From the NCBI GenBank assembly GCA_919902775.1, contig CAKKRJ010000006.1:62001-126000 (forward strand): a stretch of 64,000 bases of DNA. Direction: 5' to 3'. Position 1 is the first letter of the stretch. Each line of letters begins with the position of its first letter. Position numbers and translations under genes: made by a program. This stretch comes from Burkholderiaceae bacterium. Its GTDB lineage: Bacteria; Pseudomonadota; Gammaproteobacteria; Burkholderiales; Burkholderiaceae_C. This document shows, in pieces, positions 28,458 to 36,894 of this stretch. The notes below the pieces were generated by a model, which saw only the letters and a program-made list of their open reading frames with translations, was not told the origin of the DNA and made no database searches.

Positions 28458-29080
28458 GTTTGATTCCAAAAAAAGGAACGGTTTATGTCGTCGACGATGA
28501 CGAAGCTGTGCGCGACTCCCTGCAGTGGTTGCTCGAAGGCAAAGATTACCGCGTACGCTGCTTTGACAGTGCCGAATCCTTCATCAGCCGTTACGACCCC
28601 CGCGAAGTGGCCTGCCTGATTGCGGACATCCGCATGGGCGGCATGACCGGGCTGGAATTGCAAGACCGCCTGATCGAGCGCCGATCGCCACTGCCCATCG
28701 TGTTCATCACCGGCCATGGCGACGTGCCCATGGCGGTGAACACCATGAAAAAAGGCGCGATGGACTTCATCCAGAAGCCGTTCAAGGAAGAAGAGTTGCT
28801 CGGCCTGGTCGAGCGCATGCTCGACGAAGCCCGCGAAGCCTTTGCGGGCCACCAGCAAGCGGCCAGCCGCGATGCCCTGCTGTCCAAACTGACGGGCCGT
28901 GAAGCCCAGGTGCTGGAGCGCATCGTCGCCGGTCGCCTGAACAAGCAGATCGCCGACGATCTGGGCATCAGCATCAAGACGGTGGAGGCGCACCGCGCCA
29001 ACATCATGGAAAAACTCAACGCCAACACCGTGGCCGACCTGCTCAAGATCGCGCTGGGGCAAAACGCGCCCAAGGCCTGA
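28454..29080 (+). CDS. FixJ/NarL-type response regulator
   Basis: A 208-residue protein. The receiver domain has the acidic pocket VVDDDEAVRDS and phospho-acceptor Asp58 (LIADIRMGG), followed by VFITGHGDVPMAV and the conserved Lys (FIQKPFKEEEL). A LuxR-type HTH lies at about 138-195 (LTGREAQVLERIVAGRLNKQ, then KTVEAHRANIMEKL). It is coupled by ATGA to the upstream kinase, so it is its cognate regulator. It would act as a DNA-binding transcription factor when phosphorylated. Its targets are not visible here. Confidence 0.93.
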   Translation: MSLIPKKGTVYVVDDDEAVRDSLQWLLEGKDYRVRCFDSAESFISRYDPREVACLIADIRMGGMTGLELQDRLIERRSPLPIVFITGHGDVPMAVNTMKKGAMDFIQKPFKEEELLGLVERMLDEAREAFAGHQQAASRDALLSKLTGREAQVLERIVAGRLNKQIADDLGISIKTVEAHRANIMEKLNANTVADLLKIALGQNAPKA

Positions 29081-29098
29081 ACGGCCACCACCCTCCTG

Positions 29099-29124
29099 AA
29101 ACGCCCGCACCCGCCGGGCGTTTT
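29099..29124 (+). terminator. Rho-independent terminator after the two-component genes
   Basis: ACGCCCG (29101-29107) pairs with CGGGCGT (29115-29121) around CACCCGC, with A's before and TTTT after, 20 bases past the response-regulator stop and 32 bases before folD. Confidence 0.8.
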
Positions 29125-29156
29125 GCATTTTTCACAGACCTTTCGGATATTCCAAC

Positions 29157-30008
29157 ATGACGGCTCAAATCATCGACGGCAACGCCTTATCCAAGCAACT
29201 GCGCACCGAAGTCGCCACCCGCGCCCAAGCCCTCCAGGCCCAAGGCATCACCCCCGGCCTGGCCGTGGTGTTGGTGGGTGACAACCCGGCCAGCCAGGTG
29301 TATGTGCGCAACAAGGTCAAGGCCTGTGAGGACAGCGGCCTGCACTCGGTGCTCGAAAAATACGAAGCCAGCATGACCGAGGCCGACCTGCTGGCCCGCG
29401 TCGAAGCGCTGAACAACGACCCAGCCATCCACGGCATCCTGGTGCAACTGCCCTTGCCGGCCCACATCGATGCACAAAAAGTCATCGAAGCCATCAGCCC
29501 TGCCAAAGATGTGGATGGCTTTCACATCGCCAGCGCGGGCGCCCTCATGACCGGCATGCCCGGCTTCTGGCCTTGCACCCCTTATGGCTGCATGAAGATG
29601 CTCGAAAGCATTGGCTACGACCTCAGAGGCAAACACGCCGTGGTCATCGGCCGCAGCAACATCGTGGGCAAACCCATGGCGCTCATGCTTTTGCAAAAAA
29701 ACGCCACGGTGACCATCTGCCACAGCGGAACCAAAGACCTGAAAGCCATGACGCTGCAAGCCGACGTGATCGTGGCTGCCGTGGGCAAACGCAATGTGTT
29801 GACGGCCGACATGGTCAAGCCTGGCGCGGTGGTGCTGGACGTGGGCATGAACCGCAACGACGAAGGCAAGCTGTGTGGCGACGTGGACTTTGACGGCGTC
29901 AAACAAGTCGCCAGCCACATCACCCCTGTGCCCGGTGGTGTCGGCCCCATGACGATCACCATGCTGTTGGTCAACACCCTTGAAGCGGCCGAACGCGCCT
30001 CCAAGTAA
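29157..30008 (+). CDS. folD: Bifunctional methylenetetrahydrofolate dehydrogenase/cyclohydrolase
   Basis: A 283-residue protein of the usual length. The substrate segment is [13 protein letters not shown] with catalytic Lys53. [23 protein letters not shown], the nucleotide fold [17 protein letters not shown], and the C-terminal [15 protein letters not shown] follow. It interconverts 5,10-methylene- and 10-formyl-tetrahydrofolate in the cytosol. It is preceded by a terminator and followed by REP copy D, so it is probably a single-gene unit. Confidence 0.97.
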   Translation: MTAQIIDGNALSKQLRTEVATRAQALQAQGITPGLAVVLVGDNPASQVYVRNKVKACEDSGLHSVLEKYEASMTEADLLARVEALNNDPAIHGILVQLPLPAHIDAQKVIEAISPAKDVDGFHIASAGALMTGMPGFWPCTPYGCMKMLESIGYDLRGKHAVVIGRSNIVGKPMALMLLQKNATVTICHSGTKDLKAMTLQADVIVAAVGKRNVLTADMVKPGAVVLDVGMNRNDEGKLCGDVDFDGVKQVASHITPVPGGVGPMTITMLLVNTLEAAERASK

Positions 30009-30009
30009 T

Positions 30010-30092
30010 GCATTCGCGCGCAGGGGCGCGCTCCCACAAGGTCCCAGGTATTTTGTAGGCCGCCCCTGCGGCCGAAGGTCCGTTTTTCACAG
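30010..30092. repeat. REP/BIME-like palindromic repeat, copy D
   Basis: The left arm TTCGCGCGCAGGGGCGCGCT plus CCCACAA is identical to copy B. The right arm lost two bases (TTGTAGGCCGCCCCTGCGG). The tail is GTTTTTCACA. It begins two bases after the folD stop and ends about nine bases before the M3 peptidase start. Confidence 0.85.
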
Positions 30093-30100
30093 TTAGACCC

Positions 30101-32134
30101 ATGAACAATCCACTGCTCGACACCGCCGGCCTGCCGCTGTTTGACCGCATCACGCCCGACCACGTGGCGCCCGCCATGGACCAACTGCTGGCCGATGCCG
30201 ACGCTGCGCTCACGCGCGTCACCGCCGCCGACTTCCCTGCCGACTGGACCGCCATTGCCCGAACCCTGGACGTGACCACCGAACGTCTGGGCATGGCCTG
30301 GGGCGCCGTCAGCCACCTCAACAGCGTGGCCGACACGCCCGAGTTGCGCGCCGCCTACAACGCCGCCCTGCCCCGCGTCACCGAGTTCTGGACACGTCTG
30401 GGCAGCGACGAGCGTCTGTATGCCAAATACAAGGCGATCGCCCCCGCCAGCCTCAACACCGAGCAACAACAGGCGCACAAAAATGCCCTGCGCGCCTTTG
30501 TGCTGGGCGGTGCCGAATTGCACGGGCCCGCCAAAGAGCGCTATGCCGCGATTCAGGAGCGCCTGGCCGAAATCACGCAAAAGTTCAGTGAAAACACACT
30601 CGACGCGACCGACAGCTTTGTCTTGTTTGTGCCCGAAGACCAGTTGAAAGGCGTGCCCGCCGACGTGGTGCAAGCCACCCGCGACGCGGCCCAAAAAGAA
30701 GGCCAGCAAGGTTGCCGCCTCACACTCAAGATGCCGGTGTACCTGCCGGTGATGCAGTTCGCAGACAACGCTGCACTGCGTGAACAACTCTACAAAGCCC
30801 ACGTGACGCGGGCCTCTGACCAAGCCCCCGAAGAGAGCCGACGCTTTGACAACACCGCCTTGATGCAAGAAATTCTGGCCCTGCGTCAGGAAGAAGCGCA
30901 GCTGCTGGGCTTTGACAATTACGCTCAGGTCTCGGTGGTGCCCAAGATGGCCGAATCGCCCGAAAAAGTCATCGGCTTTTTGCGCGATCTGGCAGTCCGG
31001 GCCCGCCCCTTTGCCGAAAAAGACTTGGCCGATCTGCGTGAATTCGCCGTCAACGCGCTGGGCATCACCGGCCCCCTGAACGCCTGGGATGTGCCCTACC
31101 TGAGTGAAAAGCTCAAGGAAGCGCGCTACAGCTTCAGCGAACAAGAGGTCAAGCAATACTTCACGGCACCCAAGGTGCTGGCGGGTCTGTTCAAGATCAT
31201 CGAAACACTGTTCGAGGTCAACATTCACCCCGACCAAGCCCCGGTTTGGCACCCCGCTGTGGCGTTCTACCGCATCGAACGCGCGGGGCAGTTGATCGGC
31301 CAGTTCTACCTGGACCCCCCTGCCCGTTCGGGCAAACGTGGCGGTGCCTGGATGGACGATGTGCGTGGCCGCTGGCAGCGCCCCGACACCGGTGTGCTGC
31401 AAACGCCGGTGGCGCATCTGGTGTGCAACTTTGCCGAAGGCGTGAACGGTCAGCCTGCCCTGCTGACGCACGACGACGTCATCACCCTGTTCCACGAGTT
31501 TGGCCACGGCCTGCAACACATGCTCACGCAGGTGAGCGAACGCGATGTCTCGGGCATCAGCGGCGTCGAGTGGGACGCGGTCGAGCTGCCCAGCCAGTTC
31601 ATGGAAAACTTCTGCTGGGAATGGTCGGTGCTGAGCCACATGACCGCCCATGTGGACACCGGCGAGCCCCTGCCCCGCGCCCTGTTCGACAAAATGCTGG
31701 CCGCCAAAAACTTCCAAAGCGGCCTGCAAACCCTGCGCCAGATCGAGTTCTCGCTGTTTGACATGCTGGTGCATTCCGAGCACGACCCTGCGCAAGACTT
31801 CATGCCGCTGTTGCAGCAGGTGCGCAGCGAAGTGGCGGTCATGCATCCCCCCGCTTTCAACCGCATGGCCCACACCTTCAGCCACATTTTTGCGGGCGGT
31901 TACGCCGCCGGCTATTACAGCTACAAATGGGCCGAGGTGCTCAGCGCCGATGCCTATGCGGCATTTGAAGAAACCGCCGCGGCCGATGGCACGCCCAGCG
32001 TGGAAACCGGTCGCCTCTACCGCCAGGCCATTCTGGAATCCGGCGGCAGCCGTCCGGCACTGGAGTCGTTCAAAGCTTTCCGAGGCCGCGAGCCCAGCCT
32101 GGACGCGCTGCTGCGGCACCAAGGCATGGTTTAA
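30101..32134 (+). CDS. prlC: M3 family metallopeptidase, oligopeptidase A type
   Basis: A 677-residue cytosolic zinc peptidase. The HExxH motif is FHEFGHGLQHML (His465, Glu466, His469), followed by the downstream Glu region SQFMENFCWEW, as in M3 enzymes. Its length and the N-terminal LLDTAGLPLFDRITPDHVAP match oligopeptidase A/PrlC. It degrades short peptides, including cleaved signal peptides in E. coli. It sits between REP copy D and a truncated REP copy with an IS remnant. Confidence 0.92.
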   Translation: MNNPLLDTAGLPLFDRITPDHVAPAMDQLLADADAALTRVTAADFPADWTAIARTLDVTTERLGMAWGAVSHLNSVADTPELRAAYNAALPRVTEFWTRLGSDERLYAKYKAIAPASLNTEQQQAHKNALRAFVLGGAELHGPAKERYAAIQERLAEITQKFSENTLDATDSFVLFVPEDQLKGVPADVVQATRDAAQKEGQQGCRLTLKMPVYLPVMQFADNAALREQLYKAHVTRASDQAPEESRRFDNTALMQEILALRQEEAQLLGFDNYAQVSVVPKMAESPEKVIGFLRDLAVRARPFAEKDLADLREFAVNALGITGPLNAWDVPYLSEKLKEARYSFSEQEVKQYFTAPKVLAGLFKIIETLFEVNIHPDQAPVWHPAVAFYRIERAGQLIGQFYLDPPARSGKRGGAWMDDVRGRWQRPDTGVLQTPVAHLVCNFAEGVNGQPALLTHDDVITLFHEFGHGLQHMLTQVSERDVSGISGVEWDAVELPSQFMENFCWEWSVLSHMTAHVDTGEPLPRALFDKMLAAKNFQSGLQTLRQIEFSLFDMLVHSEHDPAQDFMPLLQQVRSEVAVMHPPAFNRMAHTFSHIFAGGYAAGYYSYKWAEVLSADAYAAFEETAAADGTPSVETGRLYRQAILESGGSRPALESFKAFRGREPSLDALLRHQGMV

Positions 32135-32142
32135 GCAAAGAG

Positions 32143-32162
32143 CCATTCGCGCGCGGGGCGCC
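32143..32162. repeat. Truncated REP copy E next to IS remnant
   Basis: Only the left-arm start CATTCGCGCGCGGGGCGCC is present, matching the other copies, after which the sequence diverges. The missing right arm and the IS3 remnant just downstream suggest loss through insertion or deletion. Confidence 0.6.
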
Positions 32163-32267
32163 AGCATGCTCAGGGAAGACAGGACGTCAATTCGGTGATC
32201 CGAATCAATCGCTGGCCTACGGATTTCTTTTTTTGAGTGTGGTGGAGGGCAGCCGTCGCGACATAGG

Positions 32268-32498
32268 AGTGTCAACGCCTTGGCCGAGACGATCAATGGG
32301 CTGTACAAGGCCGAATTGATCCACCGCCGTGCGCCCTGGAAAACCAAGGAAGCACTGGAACTGGCAACCCTTGAATGGGTGGCTTGGTTCAACCATCACC
32401 GACTGCTTGGCTCGATTGGGTATATTCCACCTGCTGAAGCAGAGGCGAACTACTACCGGCAACTTGCCGGGAAGAACGAGACCGAGGTCTCAACTTAA
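32268..32498 (+). pseudogene. IS3-family transposase, C-terminal remnant
   Basis: About 76 codons are left. VNALAETINGLYKAELIHRR and ALELATLEWVAWFNHHRLLG, then SIGYIPPAEAEANYY, are the end of the rve/DDE integrase domain of IS3-family OrfB proteins. Residues before the NALAE motif are missing, so the catalytic Asp residues are lost and the copy is dead. The frame ends in TAA. It lies between the M3 peptidase and the amidotransferase genes. Confidence 0.85.
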
Positions 32499-32504
32499 AC
32501 CAAC

Positions 32505-32532
32505 TGGCCTCCACGAAACCTGGGGCGATTCA
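32505..32532. mobile_element. Probable right end of the IS3-family element
   Basis: TGGCCTCCACGAAACCTGGG followed by GCGATTCA resembles the terminal inverted repeats seen downstream of such transposases and ends in CA, as IS3 ends do. It lies 6 bases after the transposase stop and 3 bases before the next start codon. No left end is visible in the window. Confidence 0.5.
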
Positions 32533-32535
32533 CCC

Positions 32536-33246
32536 ATGACGAAGCTGTGCATTCTTGAAAACGACAATATTGCGCTCGAGGTAACCCCGCTCTACAAGGG
32601 GTACAGCGACATGTTTGTGCGACTGTTCCAGGATGCGGGGGCTGCAGACTGGGAGTTCGACGTGTTTCACACACCCAACCAGGAGTACCCGGAGTCCTTC
32701 GATGGCTACGACGCGGTGTTGCTCACCGGCAGCAAAGCGGACTCGTTTTCGGAGGATCCCTGGGTGCAGGAATTGCGCTGCCGCGTCACAGAGCTGCTCG
32801 AGCAAAAGAAGAAGCTGCTGGGCATTTGCTTTGGCCACCAGCTCATTGCCTTGTGCATGGGGACCAAGGTGGGGCGTGCACCGCAAGGCTGGGGTGTTGG
32901 ACGCATGGCGTATGACTGGCATGCAGCAGACCTGCCTCTGTCCCCCGAAGACAACAAGTTGGCCCTATTAGTGAGCCACCAGGACCAAGTGTTGGAATTG
33001 CCCGAAAACGCGGTGCTGTTGGCCAGCAATGCACACTGCCCGGTGGCAGGGTATGCCGTGGGAGAAGAGGTGTTTTGTGTGCAAGGCCACCCGGAATTTG
33101 TCAAAGAGTACAGCGCGTTTTTAATGGACAAGCACCGCGAACGCCTGGGTGAAGACTTGTACACCAGCGGTGTCAACAGCCTGGCGCACGAACACGATGG
33201 TCTGCTTGTGGCGCGCATGATGATCGCCTTTGTCGAAAGTAGTTAA
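32536..33246 (+). CDS. Class I glutamine amidotransferase-like protein (GMP synthase-type GATase domain)
   Basis: A 236-residue single-domain protein. The nucleophile elbow is GICFGHQL (Cys98) and the catalytic pair is QGHPEF (His185, Glu187), the full triad of class I GATases. Stand-alone homologues of this size include YfeJ-like proteins and gamma-glutamyl hydrolases acting on glutamine or gamma-glutamyl amides. No synthase partner gene is adjacent. The start ATG is 3 bases after the IS-end sequence, so its promoter and ribosome site now lie within IS-derived DNA. Confidence 0.85.
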   Translation: MTKLCILENDNIALEVTPLYKGYSDMFVRLFQDAGAADWEFDVFHTPNQEYPESFDGYDAVLLTGSKADSFSEDPWVQELRCRVTELLEQKKKLLGICFGHQLIALCMGTKVGRAPQGWGVGRMAYDWHAADLPLSPEDNKLALLVSHQDQVLELPENAVLLASNAHCPVAGYAVGEEVFCVQGHPEFVKEYSAFLMDKHRERLGEDLYTSGVNSLAHEHDGLLVARMMIAFVESS

Positions 33247-33395
33247 CTCAGCCCATGTGACGCAACATCTGAGCGGCGGCCTGGGCCAGCATCACGTCCG
33301 CCCTGTCCTCGGGCCGCTGTTTTTGCGCCCTGTTTGTCATACAAACGTCATGCTGTTGGTCTCAGGCATGCTAGCAAAGCGCAGAAGCAAAACGA

Positions 33396-33430
33396 AAAAG
33401 CCCGGTAAATCATTGATTTACCGGGCTTTT
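33396..33430. terminator. Strong bidirectional terminator
   Basis: AAAAGCCCGGTAAATCA (33396-33412) and TGATTTACCGGGCTTTT (33414-33430) are exact reverse complements around a single T, giving a long stem with A-run and T-run on either side. It can terminate the amidotransferase gene rightward and the tRNA gene leftward. Confidence 0.92.
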
Positions 33431-33444
33431 TATCCTACCGAATT

Positions 33445-33521
33445 TGGTAGGCGCGACTAGATTCGAACTAGCGACCCCCACCATGTCAAGGTGGTGCTCT
33501 AACCAACTGAGCTACGCGCCT
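33445..33521 (-). tRNA. tRNA-Val, anticodon GAC
   Basis: The minus strand reads AGGCGCGTAGCTCAGTTGGT at the 5' end, has anticodon loop CTTGACATG (GAC), T-arm GGTTCGAATC-like (AGTTCGAATCTAGT), and acceptor CGCGCCT with A and an encoded CCA (77 bases in all). The seven-base acceptor stem AGGCGCG/CGCGCCT is perfect. It is a lone tRNA gene, with a terminator 15 bases beyond its 3' end. No integrase or attachment duplication is seen next to it. Confidence 0.96.
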
Positions 33522-33585
33522 GTTGAAGCCTTGAATTATAGCAGTAAAAAAAAGCCGCTTCGGCGCCTCCTTTCACCTGCTGTCG

Positions 33586-35847
33586 TCAACGCCTTCTTGC
33601 GGCGCGCACACCTTTGACACCGCGCACGCTGCCGAGCACTTTGTTCAAGCTGACGGCATCGCTGATTTCCACCGTGAAGGTCATCCAGGCCGTGCCTTTG
33701 ACCGATTGGGTTTGCACGCCGATCACGTTCATTTTTTCCTTGGCAAAGACTTCTGAAATGTCGCGCAGCAGCCCTTGACGGTCAAACGCCTCCACCGCCA
33801 CATCAACCGGATAGACCGAGGCATCGGGACCTTTGTTGTCGCCCCAGCGCACATCAATCACGCGCTCGGCATGACGCGAAGCCAGTTCACGAAAATTGCT
33901 GCAGTCCTGGCGGTGGATGCTCACCCCCTTGCCACGTGTCACAAAACCGCTGATGGCATCGGGCGGCGCGGGTTTGCAGCAGCGTGAGAGTTGCGTGAGC
34001 AGTGAGTCAACCCCCACCACCAGCACGCCCGAGGGCGATTTGCGGGCGACAGCGCCTTTGAACTTCTTTTGAAAATATTCGTCCGGCTGCAATGCCGGCT
34101 CTGGCGGGTTGAGCAAGACCTCGATGTTGCGCAGCGAGTATTCGTCTTTGCCCACCACTTCAAACAAGCCCTCGGCCGACTTGAAGCCCAACTGACTGGC
34201 CAGATCTTCCAGCCGGATCGCCGTGCGGCCCAGGCGTTGCAACAACTTTTCCACGGCTTCACGGCCACGGGCGATGGTTTCGGCGCTGATTTGTGCGTTG
34301 AACCAGGCCCGCACCTTGGCCCGTGCGCGCGGGCTGGCCAGGTAACACAGTTCGGGGTTGAGCCAGTCGCGCGACGGCCCGCCTTCCTTGATGGCGGTGA
34401 TTTCCACGGTTTGGCCATTGGCCAGCGGGGTGCTGAGCGGCACCATGGCCCCGTCCACCTTGGCGCCGCGACAGCGGTGGCCCAGGTTGGTGTGGACCGT
34501 GTAGGCAAAGTCGATCGGGGTGGCGCCTTGGGGCAGTTCGACCACCGCCGCGTCGGGGGTCAGCACATAAATGCGGTCATCGAACAGGCCCTTGTCCTGC
34601 GCCTTGTCTTGCGCTGCGCCCGACAGGTCACGCTCCCAGGCCAGCAACTGACGCAGTACGGCGATCTTGGTGTCGTATGCGCTGTTGGCCGACACCCCGG
34701 CATAGCCTTTGGCGCCCGCCTCTTTGTAGGCCCAGTGCGCTGCCACACCGTGCTCGGCATGTTCGTGCATGGCCTGGGTGCGGATTTGCACTTCAATCGG
34801 ACCGCCATCGACATCGCGCACCACGGTGTGCAGGGACTGGTAGCCGTTGGCTTTGGGTTTGGCGATGTAGTCGTCAAATTCTTCGGCAATGGGCGCAAAG
34901 TGCTCGTGCACCCAGCTGAGCACCTGGTAGCAGTCGGCCACGCTGGGCACCACCACGCGCAAAGCGCGGATGTCGAACACGCGGTCAAACGCCAGCGACT
35001 TGCCGCGCATTTTGCGCACGATGCTGTAGATGTGTTTGGGGCGTCCTTCGACCGAGGCCTCGATGCCTTGGCTGGCCAGCGCTTGTTGCAGGCGCTGGCG
35101 CAATGCAATCATGTTGCGCTCACGCTCGGTCCGTTTTTCATCCAACAGCCGGGCAATGTCTTTGTATGTGGCCGGCTCCAGAAAACGGAAGGACAAGTCT
35201 TCCAATTCCCATTTGATCTGCCAAATGCCCAGGCGGTTGGCCAGCGGCGCGAACACCTGCAAGGACTCGCTGGCCAAGGCGGGAGGCACGGGCAGCTTGG
35301 TGGCCGCGTAATGGCGCAGGGTTTGCAAACGCGAGGCCAGGCGCAGCATGACCACCCGCAAATCGCGGCTGAAGGCCAGCAGCATCTTGCGCACGTTTTC
35401 AGTTTGCAATTGCGGGCTGAGCGGGGTGTTCTCGGGCCCCTGGGTGTTCGATTCGGCCGTTCTGGACAGCCGCTGCACATGCACCAGCTGGTTGGTTTGC
35501 ATGGCCAATTGCGCCAAAGGTGGGCCAAAAGCCTTGCCGATCACCTCTTCGGGCTTGTTCAGGTGCGGGCAGGCATAGACCAGATAACTGGCGGCCTGCA
35601 TGGCCACCGAGCCGCCAATGTCGGCCAGGATCGCGGCCACGGCATCGGCGTGGGACAGGATGTTCTCGCCGGTGTCCAGTGTTTCTCCGGCGATCAGGGG
35701 TTCGGCAAAGGCACGGGCTTTGGCCAGGGTTTCGGCCTGTTCTACCGCCTCGGCGGTGGCCAGCATGACGGGAGGCACCAGCGGCGCATGCATGCGGCCC
35801 GATGGCGACATGGGGCTGGCGGAATGGCTGGAGGTGGGACTGACCAT
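33586..35847 (-). CDS. relA: GTP pyrophosphokinase RelA, (p)ppGpp synthetase
   Basis: About 753 residues (ATG 35847). The N-terminal HD hydrolase-like domain lacks the HD residues (LSHADAVAAILADIGGSVAM ... YACPHLNKPEEV), so it is inactive in hydrolysis. The synthetase domain has RPKHIYSIVRKM and EEFDDYIAKPKANGYQSLHT; the EFDD signature marks RelA-type synthetases as opposed to the RxKD of bifunctional SpoT. A TGS domain and a C-terminal ACT domain (VEAFDRQGLLRDISEVFAKE) follow. It makes the alarmone (p)ppGpp when stalled ribosomes signal amino-acid starvation. It is four bases after the upstream hydrolase, in one operon. Confidence 0.93.
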   Translation of the reverse strand: MVSPTSSHSASPMSPSGRMHAPLVPPVMLATAEAVEQAETLAKARAFAEPLIAGETLDTGENILSHADAVAAILADIGGSVAMQAASYLVYACPHLNKPEEVIGKAFGPPLAQLAMQTNQLVHVQRLSRTAESNTQGPENTPLSPQLQTENVRKMLLAFSRDLRVVMLRLASRLQTLRHYAATKLPVPPALASESLQVFAPLANRLGIWQIKWELEDLSFRFLEPATYKDIARLLDEKRTERERNMIALRQRLQQALASQGIEASVEGRPKHIYSIVRKMRGKSLAFDRVFDIRALRVVVPSVADCYQVLSWVHEHFAPIAEEFDDYIAKPKANGYQSLHTVVRDVDGGPIEVQIRTQAMHEHAEHGVAAHWAYKEAGAKGYAGVSANSAYDTKIAVLRQLLAWERDLSGAAQDKAQDKGLFDDRIYVLTPDAAVVELPQGATPIDFAYTVHTNLGHRCRGAKVDGAMVPLSTPLANGQTVEITAIKEGGPSRDWLNPELCYLASPRARAKVRAWFNAQISAETIARGREAVEKLLQRLGRTAIRLEDLASQLGFKSAEGLFEVVGKDEYSLRNIEVLLNPPEPALQPDEYFQKKFKGAVARKSPSGVLVVGVDSLLTQLSRCCKPAPPDAISGFVTRGKGVSIHRQDCSNFRELASRHAERVIDVRWGDNKGPDASVYPVDVAVEAFDRQGLLRDISEVFAKEKMNVIGVQTQSVKGTAWMTFTVEISDAVSLNKVLGSVRGVKGVRAARRR

Positions 35848-35851
35848 GCTG

Positions 35852-36793
35852 TCACGCGCCCAACAAGAACTTGGCCACCACCGCGATTTGGTCGTCACCG
35901 GTCAATGTGGGCGCGTGGCCAAAACCGGGCCAGGTTTCGAGTCGGGCATGGGGGCCGCGTTGGGTCATGGCGATGGCCGTTTCTGGTGTCAGCAAGTCCG
36001 AGTCAGCGCCCCGAATGAGCAGGGTTTGCGCCTGAATTTGGTCGTACAACGCCCACAGTGTGGCCTCGCCCGCCGTAGCGGTTTCGGCCGTCATGGCCCG
36101 CAGGCCCACCGCAATCGCCGGGTCGTAGTGCAAGGTCAAGGCACCTTGGGAGCCAGGCCGCGTCATGTGCAAAGACATCTCGCGCCAGACCTCGGGTGCC
36201 ACGGGCCCAAAGCCTTGTGACAACGCCCACAGGCCAGCGGCGGCTTCATCGAGGTCGCGGTATTGACCATATTGGCCCACATAGCCCTGCATGCGCTGCA
36301 CCGAACTCCAGGTGATGGCGGGGCCCACGTCGTTCAGCACCAGCCGGCGAATGGGAGTGGGCAAGGGCAAGCCCGGTTGCCCCGCCAACACCATGCCGAT
36401 CAAACCGCCCATGCTGGTGCCCACCCAGTCGAGCGTTTGAATGGGTTTTTCAGCCCCGGTTTGGGTGCGCATCTGGGTGTGTACTTGCGCCAGCATGGCC
36501 AGCATGTCGGCGGCGTATTGCGGAATCTGGTAGCCCGCCGGGTCCGTCAGCCAATCGCTGCGGCCACGGCCTGCCACATCGGGACAAATGATTTGCAAAG
36601 GGGTGGCACTTTGGGCCACCAGCGCCTGGGCCAGGCGGTCAAAGTCGCGGCCTTGGCGCGTCAAGCCATGGGCACACACCACCACATGGGACGCCAGCGG
36701 ATCGCCCCAGCGCCAAGTCGCCATGCGGTGATGCCCCTCAGGATGGGGGCAAGAGACAAATTCAAGCAAAGGTTGACCGGGTGGGTGGATCAT
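35852..36793 (-). CDS. Alpha/beta fold hydrolase
   Basis: About 313 residues from ATG 36793; an ATG at 36850 would add 19 residues and cannot be excluded because neither has a clear ribosome site. VVVCAHGLTRQGRDFDRLAQ is the oxyanion strand and loop, LDWVGTSMGGLIGMVLAG is the Ser nucleophile elbow, and GFGHAPTL carries the likely catalytic His. ICPDVAGRGRSDWL is typical of hydrolases acting on small esters or lactones. The substrate is unknown. It is immediately upstream of relA and probably shares its mRNA. Confidence 0.84.
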   Translation of the reverse strand: MIHPPGQPLLEFVSCPHPEGHHRMATWRWGDPLASHVVVCAHGLTRQGRDFDRLAQALVAQSATPLQIICPDVAGRGRSDWLTDPAGYQIPQYAADMLAMLAQVHTQMRTQTGAEKPIQTLDWVGTSMGGLIGMVLAGQPGLPLPTPIRRLVLNDVGPAITWSSVQRMQGYVGQYGQYRDLDEAAAGLWALSQGFGPVAPEVWREMSLHMTRPGSQGALTLHYDPAIAVGLRAMTAETATAGEATLWALYDQIQAQTLLIRGADSDLLTPETAIAMTQRGPHARLETWPGFGHAPTLTGDDQIAVVAKFLLGA

Positions 36794-36894
36794 GACATTC
36801 GGAAACAAACAGGGCGCAGACCAAGGGAAACTGGGCTTTTGCAGCGCCATAATGAACTTTTGAACATCCTAATTCATCTTTTGGAGTGGAAATC

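Noticed and set aside
29615..32392. 925-codon - strand frame through folD, prlC and the IS remnant
   Set aside because: It crosses two clear + strand genes and a repeat; it is a codon-bias artefact.
33230..33460. Small + strand ORF before tRNA-Val
   Set aside because: It runs through the terminator palindrome, has no ribosome site and no similarity to known proteins.
33445..33521. tRNA-Val as integration site of a genomic island
   Set aside because: No integrase or direct repeat of the tRNA 3' end was found near it; neighbours are ordinary chromosomal genes.
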